Made by a program: the position numbers and the translations under genes. The notes under the pieces are model-generated. The model was not told the origin of the DNA and made no database searches. It saw nothing but the letters and a program-made list of their open reading frames with translations. This document shows, one piece after another, positions 8,549 through 16,837 of a stretch of DNA of 59,489 nucleotides. Origin of the DNA: an uncultured Acidobacteriota bacterium. GTDB lineage: Bacteria > Acidobacteriota > Thermoanaerobaculia > UBA5066. Each line of letters starts with the position of its first letter. Positions within the stretch are counted from its first letter, which is position 1. The DNA is taken from NCBI GenBank assembly GCA_903845115.1, contig CAIMWE010000092.1, positions 1 through 59,489 on the forward strand. The letters are read 5' to 3'.

Positions 8549-8797
8549 GCGGACGGACGCCGGCCGACCGCCGAGGAGCACCAGAAGGGCTGGTTCGTGG
8601 CCCCGACCGTCTTCGCCAGCGCGCAGCGGAAGATGCGGATTCCCCGCGAGGAGATCTTCGGGAGTTGACGACCGTGATCCCGATCGCCTCCCTCGAGGAG
8701 GGGATCCACGTCGCCAACGACGGCGAGCACGGCCTCTCGTCGGCGATCTTCGCCCAGGACGTCAACAAGGCGTTCACGGCGATGGGGGACGCGGAAC
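8549..8797 (+). pseudogene. Aldehyde dehydrogenase scrap, frameshifted
   Basis: Two adjacent frames together encode one piece of an NAD(P)-dependent aldehyde dehydrogenase. The first frame gives KGWFVAPTVF and MRIPREEIFG (to about 8665). The next frame gives VIPIASLEEGIHVANDGEHG, LSSAIFAQDVNKAFTAM and then DAE (to about 8797). In intact enzymes these segments are contiguous and lie in the C-terminal third. The frame change falls right after EEIFG, where a TGA stop interrupts. The catalytic Glu and Cys regions, the whole N-terminal half and the C-terminal tail are absent, so this is a remnant and not a functional gene. Confidence 0.8.
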
Positions 8798-9491
8798 ATC
8801 AGGGGGCGGCCCCGTCAGTCGGCGCCCAGCCGAGAAAGCCAGTAGCCGCTCTCGCGGCGAGGCCAGGACGAGGTCCGGATCCATCGCCAGCGCCTGCGCG
8901 GTCGCCCCCCCCAAGACCACTTCAGCCCATCTCATCCTGCCCCGGCCATCAGCCGCACTGCCGCCGAGAAAATACACTCCCTGTCAGCTCTTCATTCGAG
9001 GCTGCGAGGCCCTGACTGCTCGTGATTCCCCCTCTTCGGGCGCAAACCGCCTCGCTTCGATCTGGGACCCGGCCGCGGCGGACGCAAGGACGACCCTTCC
9101 TGCGGATGACCGGACTCTCCTCGTCCTGAAGACGGTCCGGCGGGAAGAAACGCAGGAGCGGGTCGTCGCGGCTCCCCGGAAGACGTCGCGGTCTGCCAGC
9201 CATCGTCTCCCGCTGACCGAAGCCCAGAGCCTGCTACGATCAGAACATGGCCGTCGACCTTCATCTTGCTGCGTTTCCTGCCTCTTCCGCGGGCCAAGGC
9301 TCGGCCCCCGTCTGGCCCTGCCGTCCGACCGAAAAGGCACCGGAATGCGAGGTCGAGAAGGACCGCGGGAAGCCCCGAGACGAGGAGCCCGTTCCGGAGG
9401 ACCGCCTTCCCTGCGCGCCGTGCGCTTCGGTCCTCTCCTTCGTGTCGGTCGTCCCGGTGAGAGTGATCGACGAGGTGCTTCCACCCGCCAC
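8798..9491 (+). other. Non-coding or decayed stretch
   Basis: No convincing gene was found. Short frames exist on both strands, but they are proline/arginine-rich shadows without family features. At about 8863-8910 (minus) the translation ALAMDPDLVLA resembles the Walker B region of an ABC ATPase, too short to annotate. Base composition is less G/C-biased here than in the flanking genes. With the upstream dehydrogenase scrap, the whole 8.5-9.5 kb stretch looks like decayed DNA. Confidence 0.5.
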
Positions 9492-10766
9492 ATGGGCGTT
9501 CTGACCGGCATCTCCCGGTTCCGGAGCCTCCTCTCCCTTCGAAAAGGGTGGGAGAGAGGGGCTTGGATCTTCTTCCTCCTCGCGGCAGGGATGGCGCCCT
9601 TCATGGCGCCGGCCAACATCGCTCTCGCCCTTGCGGCTGTCTCTTCACTGGTCTGGCGCTGGAAGATGCGAAAGGCGGGGGAAGCATTCTTCGGCCCGTT
9701 CCGCGGGCACACCCCCGTTCTCCTCCCGATCGGGGCCTTTGTTGCCTGGTCCTTCGTCTCGGCAGTCTTCTCGACGCTTCCTTCCCGGTCGCTCGTCCAA
9801 TCGAAAGGTCTCACGACGTTTCTCCTGATCCCGATCGCGGCGGCTCTCTTTCGCCACGCGAACGATGTCGATCTGGCTGTGGACCTGTGGCGGATTTCTG
9901 CCTTGGTGCTGATGAGCCGAGGCTTCTGGGAGCTTTTCCGTGAGCGAGCGGACCTCGATTTCCGGCTGACCGGCGGTCTGTCGCACTACATGACCTTCTC
10001 GGGCTTGCTTCTCCCCTTCGCGCTCATCTTTCTCGCCCGGTGGCTCCGAAAAGGGGGATCTCCTTCGAACCGGTGGTTCGACCTGCTCGTGGCTGTCGCC
10101 TGCCTGACCGCCCTCGTCCTGTCGCTCACCCGGAGCGCGTGGCTCGGCATGGCAGCGGGCCTCGCGGCCCTCTTCTTCATGGCTCGCCCGAAGCTCCTGT
10201 TCCTGGTGCCGCTCCTCTTGGCGGTCCTCTTCGTCGCTCCTCGAGGGCTGTCGGAACGAGCGCTCTCCATCTTCGACCCGTCTGACGGATCGGCGCGCGA
10301 CCGGATCTCGATGTGGAAAGCTGGGTGGGAGATGGTGAAGGACCATCCGGTGACCGGGGTCGGCCCGGGGCGGGTGAAACAACTCTATCCAGAGTATCGC
10401 CAGCCTGGCTATGTGATGGAGAGACCGGGGCATCTGCACAACAACGTGGTCATGATCGCGGCGGAGACGGGCCTCCCGTCCCTCGGTTGCTATCTCTTCT
10501 TCCTCTTCGCCTTCTTCCGCGGAGCGCTCCCGCTAACGCGCGGCATAGACCCGCGGCGCGCGGCGATTGCGGCTGGAGCGGTCGCGTCGATGGTGGCGCT
10601 GTTCGTGGCAGGCCTCTTCGAGTACAACTTCGGGGACGTGGAGGTTCTGCGGGTGACGCTGCTGCTTTCCGTCTACCCTTTCCTGCCCGTGCCGGTCCGT
10701 TCCGGCCTATCGGCAGGCGAGGGGGCTTCCGGACCCCCACAACGGCTTGATCCTGTCGCGTCGTGA
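9492..10766 (+). CDS. O-antigen ligase / Wzy-like polysaccharide polymerase
   Basis: This 424-residue protein has about ten to eleven membrane helices. It carries the Wzy_C signature: a large loop with SARDRISMWKAGWEMVKDHP, then VTGVGPGRVKQLYPEYR and a conserved HLHNNVVMIAAETG, where histidine and arginine are the usual catalytic candidates. Such proteins join lipid-linked O-antigen to the lipid A core or polymerise repeat units. The start is ATG 9492 (MGVLTGISRF); earlier starts lie in sequence without helices. It is followed 152 bases later by another membrane protein, so the two may form a small surface-polysaccharide module. Confidence 0.8.
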   Translation: MGVLTGISRFRSLLSLRKGWERGAWIFFLLAAGMAPFMAPANIALALAAVSSLVWRWKMRKAGEAFFGPFRGHTPVLLPIGAFVAWSFVSAVFSTLPSRSLVQSKGLTTFLLIPIAAALFRHANDVDLAVDLWRISALVLMSRGFWELFRERADLDFRLTGGLSHYMTFSGLLLPFALIFLARWLRKGGSPSNRWFDLLVAVACLTALVLSLTRSAWLGMAAGLAALFFMARPKLLFLVPLLLAVLFVAPRGLSERALSIFDPSDGSARDRISMWKAGWEMVKDHPVTGVGPGRVKQLYPEYRQPGYVMERPGHLHNNVVMIAAETGLPSLGCYLFFLFAFFRGALPLTRGIDPRRAAIAAGAVASMVALFVAGLFEYNFGDVEVLRVTLLLSVYPFLPVPVRSGLSAGEGASGPPQRLDPVAS

Positions 10767-10918
10767 ATCCCGACGAGGCGACCGAGGAGTGGTTCGGTTC
10801 CGACCCGACTTCGCCACTCGCGTCGGGGCTTCGCCGGGAGAGCGATTCGCACAAGACACGCCTGCGATGATGCCGGCGGCAGGGCCTTCGGATCAGGCGG
10901 AGCCAATGGGGTAGGGAG

Positions 10919-12427
10919 ATGCCACTTCGTGGGACAGAAGAGGGCTGGATTCCGTTCGGGGTCACGGCGTTCGCTGTCCTGCTGCAACCGCTGATCTGGG
11001 CTGGGGCAGGTGGGCGCCTCCCCTGGGGACTTCTGGGATGGGAGCGGGGCGCGGCGATCGCCTGGGCCCTCGTCGCGCTCTGCCTCGTCGTGTCCGGACG
11101 CACCCTCGGCGCGTTCCTCGAGGAACGGCCTGGGCTCATCGAGAAGAGTGCGATCGCCCTCCTCCTGTGCGCTCCTTTGGTCACGGTTTTCTTCGACCTC
11201 GCGAGTTGGGTCTTGTTCGGGCGATTCGGCTATCTCTTTCCCGCCTTGCCAATCGCCGTCGACCTGACGGTTCTCGTCGCGGTTGCACTCTGGGTCCGTC
11301 GAGCCCGACCGGTCGGCATTGGCGTATTGATCGCCACGCTCGGCTCGACGGCACATCACGCCCTCTCGATCGTCCTCTTTCCGCTCGATGGCCGAAGGTC
11401 GGACATGCTGACGTCGATCCTTCACGGCCTCACGCTCTGGCACCAGGGCGACTCCCCTTACGCTCAGCAGCCGAACGTCGAGGCTGGGGCCGGATCGTGG
11501 GGCATGATGCCGTATCTGCCCGGGACGTTCATCGGCCATCTCCCGTCGGTCTGGACCGGTGCCGATCCGCGCTGGCTCGAGACCCTCTTCATCTTGGCCG
11601 TGGGAATCGGAAGCATCTGGGTCCTCCGAAGGTCGAAGCCGTCCACTACGCGGTCACGAGGTCTCGGCCTGGCCGAGTTGCTCTCGGCCGTCGTCCTCCT
11701 GAGCCCGTACCACGCATTCAGGCACGAACTCTACTTCGGGGCCTTCCTGTTCCTCACCGCGGCGCTGTTCTTCTGGGTCAGGCGGCGTGCCCCTCTCCCG
11801 ACGGCCGAACTGGCTCTCTGCGGGGCAGCCGTCGGAATCGCGTGTGCGACGCGCCAATGGGCTTGGGTCTACGGTCCCTTCCTCCTCGTCGCGGCAGCCA
11901 GGCCGCTCCGCCGCTCCTGGGGGCTCCTCCTGTCACGCCTCGCCCTGTCGACCGGCATCGCCGCCGCAACGGCGTATTCCATCGTCGCGCCCCTGGTCGC
12001 CATCGATCCGGCCGCCTTTCTTGGAGCAGTTTTCTACCATTCGAACGCCCCAGGGGGCGAGATTTCCCTCGGAGTGGCCCTCGCTGCCGAGCAGTTTCGC
12101 CTGAGCCATTTCCTCCCCTTCATTCAGGCAATTCTCTGCGCGGGGACCTTCGGGTCCAGCCTCTGGGGTAGTGGAGCTGGAAGGCTCGAGTCCCAGACGA
12201 CGTTGGCAGCGGGCTGGACGGTCCTCGTCGCGGTCGTACTTCTGAACCCGTTCATCGAGAACTACTTCTATCTGACGCCCTCATTTGCTGCCGTCGGGTT
12301 CGCCATGGGGGAGTTGGGTCGGCCCGGAGGAGGCCAGGAGGCGCGGGACGAGCGACTGATGACCGCGGACGGGGCTGAAGAAGGTGAGTCCGATGGTCCC
12401 TGCCGCCGCGCAGGGGAGGCGCGATGA
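10919..12427 (+). CDS. Multi-pass membrane protein, GT87/GT39-like
   Basis: This 502-residue protein has about ten to twelve hydrophobic segments, a periplasmic loop with LWHQGDSPYAQQPN and MMPYLPGTF, and a late YHAFRHELYFGAFLF segment. The loop pattern (substrate-loop aspartate, then PY) recalls mannosyltransferase-like GT-C enzymes of the DUF2029/GT87 type. The C-terminal 40 residues are polar and probably cytoplasmic. Together with the ligase-like gene upstream it suggests O-antigen or exopolysaccharide assembly. Codon use is less G/C-extreme than in most neighbours. Exact function is unknown. Confidence 0.6.
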   Translation: MPLRGTEEGWIPFGVTAFAVLLQPLIWAGAGGRLPWGLLGWERGAAIAWALVALCLVVSGRTLGAFLEERPGLIEKSAIALLLCAPLVTVFFDLASWVLFGRFGYLFPALPIAVDLTVLVAVALWVRRARPVGIGVLIATLGSTAHHALSIVLFPLDGRRSDMLTSILHGLTLWHQGDSPYAQQPNVEAGAGSWGMMPYLPGTFIGHLPSVWTGADPRWLETLFILAVGIGSIWVLRRSKPSTTRSRGLGLAELLSAVVLLSPYHAFRHELYFGAFLFLTAALFFWVRRRAPLPTAELALCGAAVGIACATRQWAWVYGPFLLVAAARPLRRSWGLLLSRLALSTGIAAATAYSIVAPLVAIDPAAFLGAVFYHSNAPGGEISLGVALAAEQFRLSHFLPFIQAILCAGTFGSSLWGSGAGRLESQTTLAAGWTVLVAVVLLNPFIENYFYLTPSFAAVGFAMGELGRPGGGQEARDERLMTADGAEEGESDGPCRRAGEAR

Positions 12428-12497
12428 GCCATGGGGCTCCGGCCGACCCTCCTCGTCCGGCCCGAGACCGGCGACGTCGTCGCGTCGGCGGCGCGCC

Positions 12498-13271
12498 TCA
12501 GCCGCCGCGCCGTTCCTTCTCCTTCTCGCCTTCCTCGACGAGGAAAGCGGCCCGCAGGAAGTAGTACAAGGCGTGGAGGAGCGCGACGCCGACGCCGGCG
12601 CGCCCGTCGAGGAAGCCCCTCTTCAGCGCCCAGCTCCGGAGGAATTCCAGCGGCGGACGGAAGAAGACCGAGAGGAAGCCTCCCCTCTTCCCGCGGTCGA
12701 AGCGGTCGAGCGCGGAGAGCCTCGCGTAGAGGGTGTTCTTCCTCACCGCGTCGGCGACGTCGCGGTAGGGGAAGTGAAGGATCGGAGCGGAGAGGTCCCG
12801 CACTTCCCCGTCGACCTCGAGGTGCTCGTGGACGCGGCCCCCCGCGGCGCGCAGTCCCCTCGAGCGCAGGCCCAGGCGAAGCTTGCGGCCGGGCCACCAG
12901 ACGCCGTGCCGGATCGGCTGGGCGCCGATGTGGGAGAGGCGGGGTATCCGGAATCCAGCGACCGGGCCCGGCGACTCGAGCGCACACGAGATCGCCTCGG
13001 CCAGGAGGGGCGAGACCCGCTCGTCGGCGTCGAGGACGAGGACCCAGTCGTTCTTCGCGAGCGCGAGAGCCCTGTTGCGCGTGGCGACGTACCCCTCCCA
13101 TGGGATCGTCTCGACGCGGGCCCCGGCGGCCCGGGCCAGCTCCTGCGTTCCGTCGGTGGAGCCGGTGTCGGCGACGACAACCTCGTCGGCCCAGCCGACC
13201 GAGGCGAGGGAGGGGCCGAGCCGATCGGCCTCGTCTTTCACCATGAAGACGGCGGAGACGGCGGGGCCCAT
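12498..13271 (-). CDS. Glycosyltransferase family 2, WaaE/KdtX-like
   Basis: This 257-residue GT-A enzyme starts at ATG 13271 (MGPAVSAVFMVKDEADRL). The nucleotide-binding start is followed by ADTGSTDGT (34-42), the acidic LDADE (80-84) expected to hold the metal, and VHEHLEVDGEVRDLSAPILH, characteristic of the WaaE/LgtF group that adds glucose to the LPS inner core. A hydrophobic amphipathic C terminus (LHALYYFLRAAFLVEE) may dock on the membrane. Open frame upstream of this start has no family match. A divergent truncated heptosyltransferase starts nine bases away, so the pair may once have been one LPS-core locus. Confidence 0.85.
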   Translation of the reverse strand: MGPAVSAVFMVKDEADRLGPSLASVGWADEVVVADTGSTDGTQELARAAGARVETIPWEGYVATRNRALALAKNDWVLVLDADERVSPLLAEAISCALESPGPVAGFRIPRLSHIGAQPIRHGVWWPGRKLRLGLRSRGLRAAGGRVHEHLEVDGEVRDLSAPILHFPYRDVADAVRKNTLYARLSALDRFDRGKRGGFLSVFFRPPLEFLRSWALKRGFLDGRAGVGVALLHALYYFLRAAFLVEEGEKEKERRGG

Positions 13272-13280
13272 CCGTTGATT

Positions 13281-13466
13281 ATGCTGGACGGCGCGAGGGT
13301 CCTCCTTCGCGCAAGGAGCTGGGCGGGCGAGGTCGTGATCTCGCTCCCGGCGCTTTGCGCCCTCAGGGCCCACCACCCCAGGGGCCGGACCTCCGCCCTG
13401 GCCCGACCCTGGGTCGCCTCGCTCTACCGTCTCCTTCCCGAGGTCGACGAGGTCGTCGTCGAGTAG
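13281..13466 (+). pseudogene. N-terminal stub of a WaaF-type heptosyltransferase (GT9)
   Basis: A 61-codon frame begins MLDGARVLLRARSWAGEVV and continues ISLPALCALRAHHP, then LARPWVASLYRLLPEVDEVV. This is the normal N terminus of lipopolysaccharide heptosyltransferase II, including the glycine-rich loop (here WAGE where intact proteins usually have LGD) and the first Rossmann strands. It then meets a TAG. Family members run to about 340 residues, and no continuation was seen in other frames. It is a truncated gene left beside the WaaE-like gene. Confidence 0.75.
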
Positions 13467-13606
13467 CCGAAGGGACTCCCCGCCGGGTCGGTCGGGCGCG
13501 CCGGAAGCCGGGTCACCTGGAAGCCGGAGTGGCAAGGTTCAACACCACCAGCGCTTCCGGAGCTCCTGCGAAACGTCCCTTTGCTCGCCGCAGGAATCGG
13601 GGAAGC

Positions 13607-14332
13607 CTACGCCGCTTCCGCGGCCGGGACGTCGCGGACGATCTTCCCGTCCCGGATCTCGACGATCCGGCCGGCCCGCCTCGCCAGCGCCAGGTCGTGG
13701 GTGATGACGACGAGCGTCCTCCCCTGCGCGGCCAGGTCCAGGAAGATCCCCATGATGTCGCTCCCCGAGGTCGTGTCGAGGTTCCCGGTCGGCTCGTCGG
13801 CCAGGACGATGTCGGGGTCCATTGCCAGTGCCCGGGCGATGGCGACCCGCTGCATCTGGCCGCCCGACAGCTCCGTCGGCTTGTGGTCCATCCGGTCGCC
13901 GAGGCCCACCCTCTCGAGCACCTCGGCCGCCCGCTCGCGCCGCCGCTTCACCGGAACGCCGCCGAAGACGAGCGGCATCTCGACGTTCTCGAAGGCGCTG
14001 ATCTGCGGCAGCAGGTTGAAGGCCTGGAAGACGAACCCGACGCGCCGGTTCCTCACGTCCGCGAGGCGGTCGCGCGTCAGCCCTGCCACCGTTTCGCCCC
14101 CGATCCGGTAGACCCCCTCCGTCGGCGTGTCGAGACAGCCGAGAAGGTTCATCAGCGTCGACTTCCCCGACCCCGACGGGCCGACCACCGCCACGAACTC
14201 CCCCCTGGAGACCGAGAGGTCGATCCCCTTCAGCGCCTCGACCTTCACCTTGCCCGTGTCGTAGACCTTCCGGATCCCGGTCATCTCGATGATCGTGCCG
14301 GGAGGCGCGGCTGCGGAGATCAGGCTGGCCAT
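13607..14332 (-). CDS. ABC transporter ATPase, LolD/MacB type
   Basis: This 241-residue ATPase has Walker A GPSGSGKST (51-59), Q loop VFQAFNLLPQ, signature LSGGQ (155-159), Walker B IVLADE (175-180) and switch H212 in VVITHD. The group energises LolCDE/MacB-type transporters, which work by long-range conformational change across the periplasm instead of moving a substrate through the membrane. It is last in the operon adaptor-permease-permease-ATPase, 12 bases after the second permease. The split ATPase differs from E. coli MacB, where ATPase and permease are fused. Confidence 0.9.
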   Translation of the reverse strand: MASLISAAAPPGTIIEMTGIRKVYDTGKVKVEALKGIDLSVSRGEFVAVVGPSGSGKSTLMNLLGCLDTPTEGVYRIGGETVAGLTRDRLADVRNRRVGFVFQAFNLLPQISAFENVEMPLVFGGVPVKRRRERAAEVLERVGLGDRMDHKPTELSGGQMQRVAIARALAMDPDIVLADEPTGNLDTTSGSDIMGIFLDLAAQGRTLVVITHDLALARRAGRIVEIRDGKIVRDVPAAEAA

Positions 14333-14344
14333 CTCGTTCGTCTC

Positions 14345-15595
14345 CTATTCGTACCGGAGGGTGGTCGCCGGGTCGATCGCGGCGGCGCGGCGGGCCGGGA
14401 AGTAGCCGGCCAGGAGGCCGACCGCGCCGAGGATCCCGGCGGTCGCGATGCCGATCGGGAGGGAGAGGGTCGGCTTCCCCATGAACTCGAGGGCCTTGTT
14501 CCCCGCGGTCGGGACGAAGCCGAGGGCCGTGACGATCAGGATGGAGAGCGCGAGGCCGGCCATCCCCCCGACCAGGGTGTAGACGAGCCCCTCCAGGACG
14601 AACGGCCCCGAGATCCAGGAGGCGCGCGCACCCAGCGCCATCTTCACGCCGATCTCGCGGGTCCTCTCCTTCACGACGGCGTACATGATGTTGGCGACTC
14701 CCACCCCCCCGATCAGGAGGGTCAGGGCGCCGATGATCCCGAGAAAGATCTGGATCCCGATCAGCATGTTCCCCATCGTCTTCGACGATTTCACCGTGTC
14801 CCACGTGCCGAACACCCGCTCGTCGGTCGGGTCGAAGCCGAGCTTCGGCCCGAGGACCTCACCGAGGTGCTTCAGGGCCGCGGGCATCTCCTCGGGCTTC
14901 GCCACCTGGATCACGAAGACGTTGAGCCGGTCGCGGCCGAAGAGCGCCTTGAAGGTCGTGATCGGGATAACGGCGTGCCCCGCGTCTGGCCCTCCGTACA
15001 TCCCCATCTGGATCTTCTTCTGCATGACGCCGACGACGGTGAAGGCGTTGTTGTTGACGAGGAGGGTCTTCCCGACCGGGTCCTCCTTGCCGAAGACGTC
15101 CGCCGCCAGCTCGTCGCCGAGGAAGACGACGCGCCGGCGCTCGGTCTCGTCGGTGGGGACGAGGAACCGGCCTCCCTCCTTCGGGTAGTGTTTCCTCACC
15201 TCTCCGTAGACGACGTTCGTCCCGATCACCCGGCCATTCACGGTCTTCTTTCCGTACGTCAGGTTGGTCCGCCACGAGGTGACCTCGCCGATCACGGCCG
15301 ACAGCTCGGGCATCCGCTCGGCGATGTAGGGAACGTCGTCGGCCGTCACGCGGATGGAGCGCCCCGGCGGGATCCCCTTCCAGGGCTTCGTCGTCTCGCC
15401 GGGCCAGATGACGGCGATGTTCTCGCCCATGGACCGCCGGTTCTTGTCGAGCTGGAGGCGGAGCCCCTCGCCGAACGCCAGGAGGAGGACGATGGCGACC
15501 GTTCCCCAGGCGATGGCCGCGATCGTCAGCACCGCGCGCTTGCCGGCGAGGCGCGCCGACTGGAGGAAGAGGCGGAAGATCACGCGCGCGTTCAC
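14345..15595 (-). CDS. MacB/FtsX-type ABC permease (second of two)
   Basis: This 416-residue permease starts at GTG 15595. An N-terminal helix (RAVLTIAAIAWGTVAIVLLL) is followed by a periplasmic MacB_PCD domain (about 50-285) and three C-terminal helices of the FtsX domain, with VKERTREIGVKMALGA between the first two. It ends in AAAIDPATTLRYE, the usual MacB C terminus. Its partner permease lies eight bases upstream, so the transporter probably uses a heterodimer of two permeases. The cargo is not visible from sequence (macrolide, lipopeptide or envelope lipid are all possible). Confidence 0.88.
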   Translation of the reverse strand: MNARVIFRLFLQSARLAGKRAVLTIAAIAWGTVAIVLLLAFGEGLRLQLDKNRRSMGENIAVIWPGETTKPWKGIPPGRSIRVTADDVPYIAERMPELSAVIGEVTSWRTNLTYGKKTVNGRVIGTNVVYGEVRKHYPKEGGRFLVPTDETERRRVVFLGDELAADVFGKEDPVGKTLLVNNNAFTVVGVMQKKIQMGMYGGPDAGHAVIPITTFKALFGRDRLNVFVIQVAKPEEMPAALKHLGEVLGPKLGFDPTDERVFGTWDTVKSSKTMGNMLIGIQIFLGIIGALTLLIGGVGVANIMYAVVKERTREIGVKMALGARASWISGPFVLEGLVYTLVGGMAGLALSILIVTALGFVPTAGNKALEFMGKPTLSLPIGIATAGILGAVGLLAGYFPARRAAAIDPATTLRYE

Positions 15596-15603
15596 GCTTC
15601 CCC

Positions 15604-16833
15604 CTACATCTTCATCGCCACGACCGGGTCGAGGCGGGAGGCCTCGCGGGCGGGGAAGTAGCCCGCCACGAGGCCGATCAGGCCGAGGACGGCGACGGTG
15701 ATCGACGCCACCGCCGGCGAGACGTCGGGGTTGCCGACGTACTCCTCCAGGCCAAAGCTCGGGAAGACGGCACAGAGGGCGAACGTGATGGCGAAGCCGA
15801 TCGCCCCGCCGATGGTCGTCAGGATCAGCGTCTCGAGGAGGAACTGCCCGAGGATCGACCCCTGCCGGGCGCCGAGTGCCATCTTGATCCCGATCTCCTT
15901 CGTCCGCTCCTCGACGACGACGTTCATGATGTTCGAGACGCCGATGCCGCCGACGACGAGGGTCAGGCACCCCATGATGCCGAGGAAGAGCGTGAAGGCG
16001 AGCATGAAGACCTCGAAGAACTTGAACTGCTCCGTCGTGTCCCAGACGCTGAGCGCCTCCTTGTCCTTCGGGTCGAACTTCAGCCTGTTTCCCAGCGACT
16101 CGAGCACCCGCGCCGAGACCCCCTTCGACTCGAGCGCGGTGGCGGGCTGGAAGACGAAGTTGGAGACGTACTTCTTCCCCGTCAGCGCCCGGAAAGTCGA
16201 GCCGGGGATGAACGTCTGGTCCGCGTCGCGGCTGTTGTAGCTCGAGTCCTGCTGCTTCTTCTTCAGGACGCCCACCACCGTGAAGGGCGAGCCGGCGAGG
16301 AGGACGCTCTTCCCGATCGGGTCGGTCCCCTTGCCGAAGACGGTCTCGGCCACCTTGTTCCCCAGGAAGAGGACGCGCCGCTGCTGCTCGACGTCGATCG
16401 GGTTGATGAACCGCCCACCCGCCTCCGGGACCAGGTTCCGCATCTGCTCGAACTCGGGGCCCACTCCCGCGGTGTCGACCGGGTAGGTCTTGGTGCCGTA
16501 GTTCAGCTTGAACGAGTCGGAGTACTCGGAGGAGATCGCCTTCAGCCCTTCCACCCGGACGCGGACAACCTGGATGTCTTCCTCCGTGATCCTGATCCGG
16601 CGCCCTTTTCCGAGCCCCTGCCACGGGACGGACGTGAGACCCGGCCAGGCGATGCAGATCCGGTCCCCCAGCCCCGCGGTCGTCTTGATCATCTGACGCT
16701 TCAGACCGGTGCCGAAGGCGAGGAGCAGCGTGACCGCCACCGTCCCCCAGACGATCCCGAAGACCGTCAGGAAGGTGCGGAGCTTCTGGCTCCGGAGGTC
16801 CCGGGCCAGCTGGCGAATGGCGTCCTTCAGCAT
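15604..16833 (-). CDS. MacB/FtsX-type ABC permease (first of two)
   Basis: This 409-residue permease shares the plan of its downstream neighbour: helix RTFLTVFGIVWGTVAVTLLL, a large periplasmic domain, then three helices with VEERTKEIGIKMALGA. It ends LDPVVAMKM. It starts four bases after the adaptor stop and is translationally close to it. The two permeases are clearly paralogs but well diverged, so the duplication is old. A single ATPase serves both. Confidence 0.9.
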   Translation of the reverse strand: MLKDAIRQLARDLRSQKLRTFLTVFGIVWGTVAVTLLLAFGTGLKRQMIKTTAGLGDRICIAWPGLTSVPWQGLGKGRRIRITEEDIQVVRVRVEGLKAISSEYSDSFKLNYGTKTYPVDTAGVGPEFEQMRNLVPEAGGRFINPIDVEQQRRVLFLGNKVAETVFGKGTDPIGKSVLLAGSPFTVVGVLKKKQQDSSYNSRDADQTFIPGSTFRALTGKKYVSNFVFQPATALESKGVSARVLESLGNRLKFDPKDKEALSVWDTTEQFKFFEVFMLAFTLFLGIMGCLTLVVGGIGVSNIMNVVVEERTKEIGIKMALGARQGSILGQFLLETLILTTIGGAIGFAITFALCAVFPSFGLEEYVGNPDVSPAVASITVAVLGLIGLVAGYFPAREASRLDPVVAMKM

Positions 16834-16837
16834 CGGC

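Noticed and set aside
8863-8910. ABC-ATPase-like Walker B scrap (ALAMDPDLVLA, minus strand)
   Set aside because: Similarity to the LolD-type gene at 13607 spans only about 15 codons, with no signature motif next to it; it could be chance in a biased genome.
8992-9297. About 100-codon frame on the minus strand, and an 85-codon frame on the plus strand at 9247-9504
   Set aside because: Arginine/proline-rich composition without helices, strands or family motifs; typical of unused frames in high-GC DNA.
12170-12210. Possible tRNA T-loop-like string (GGCTCGAGTCCC)
   Set aside because: Inside the coding sequence of the GT87-like gene, with no acceptor stem or anticodon arm nearby.
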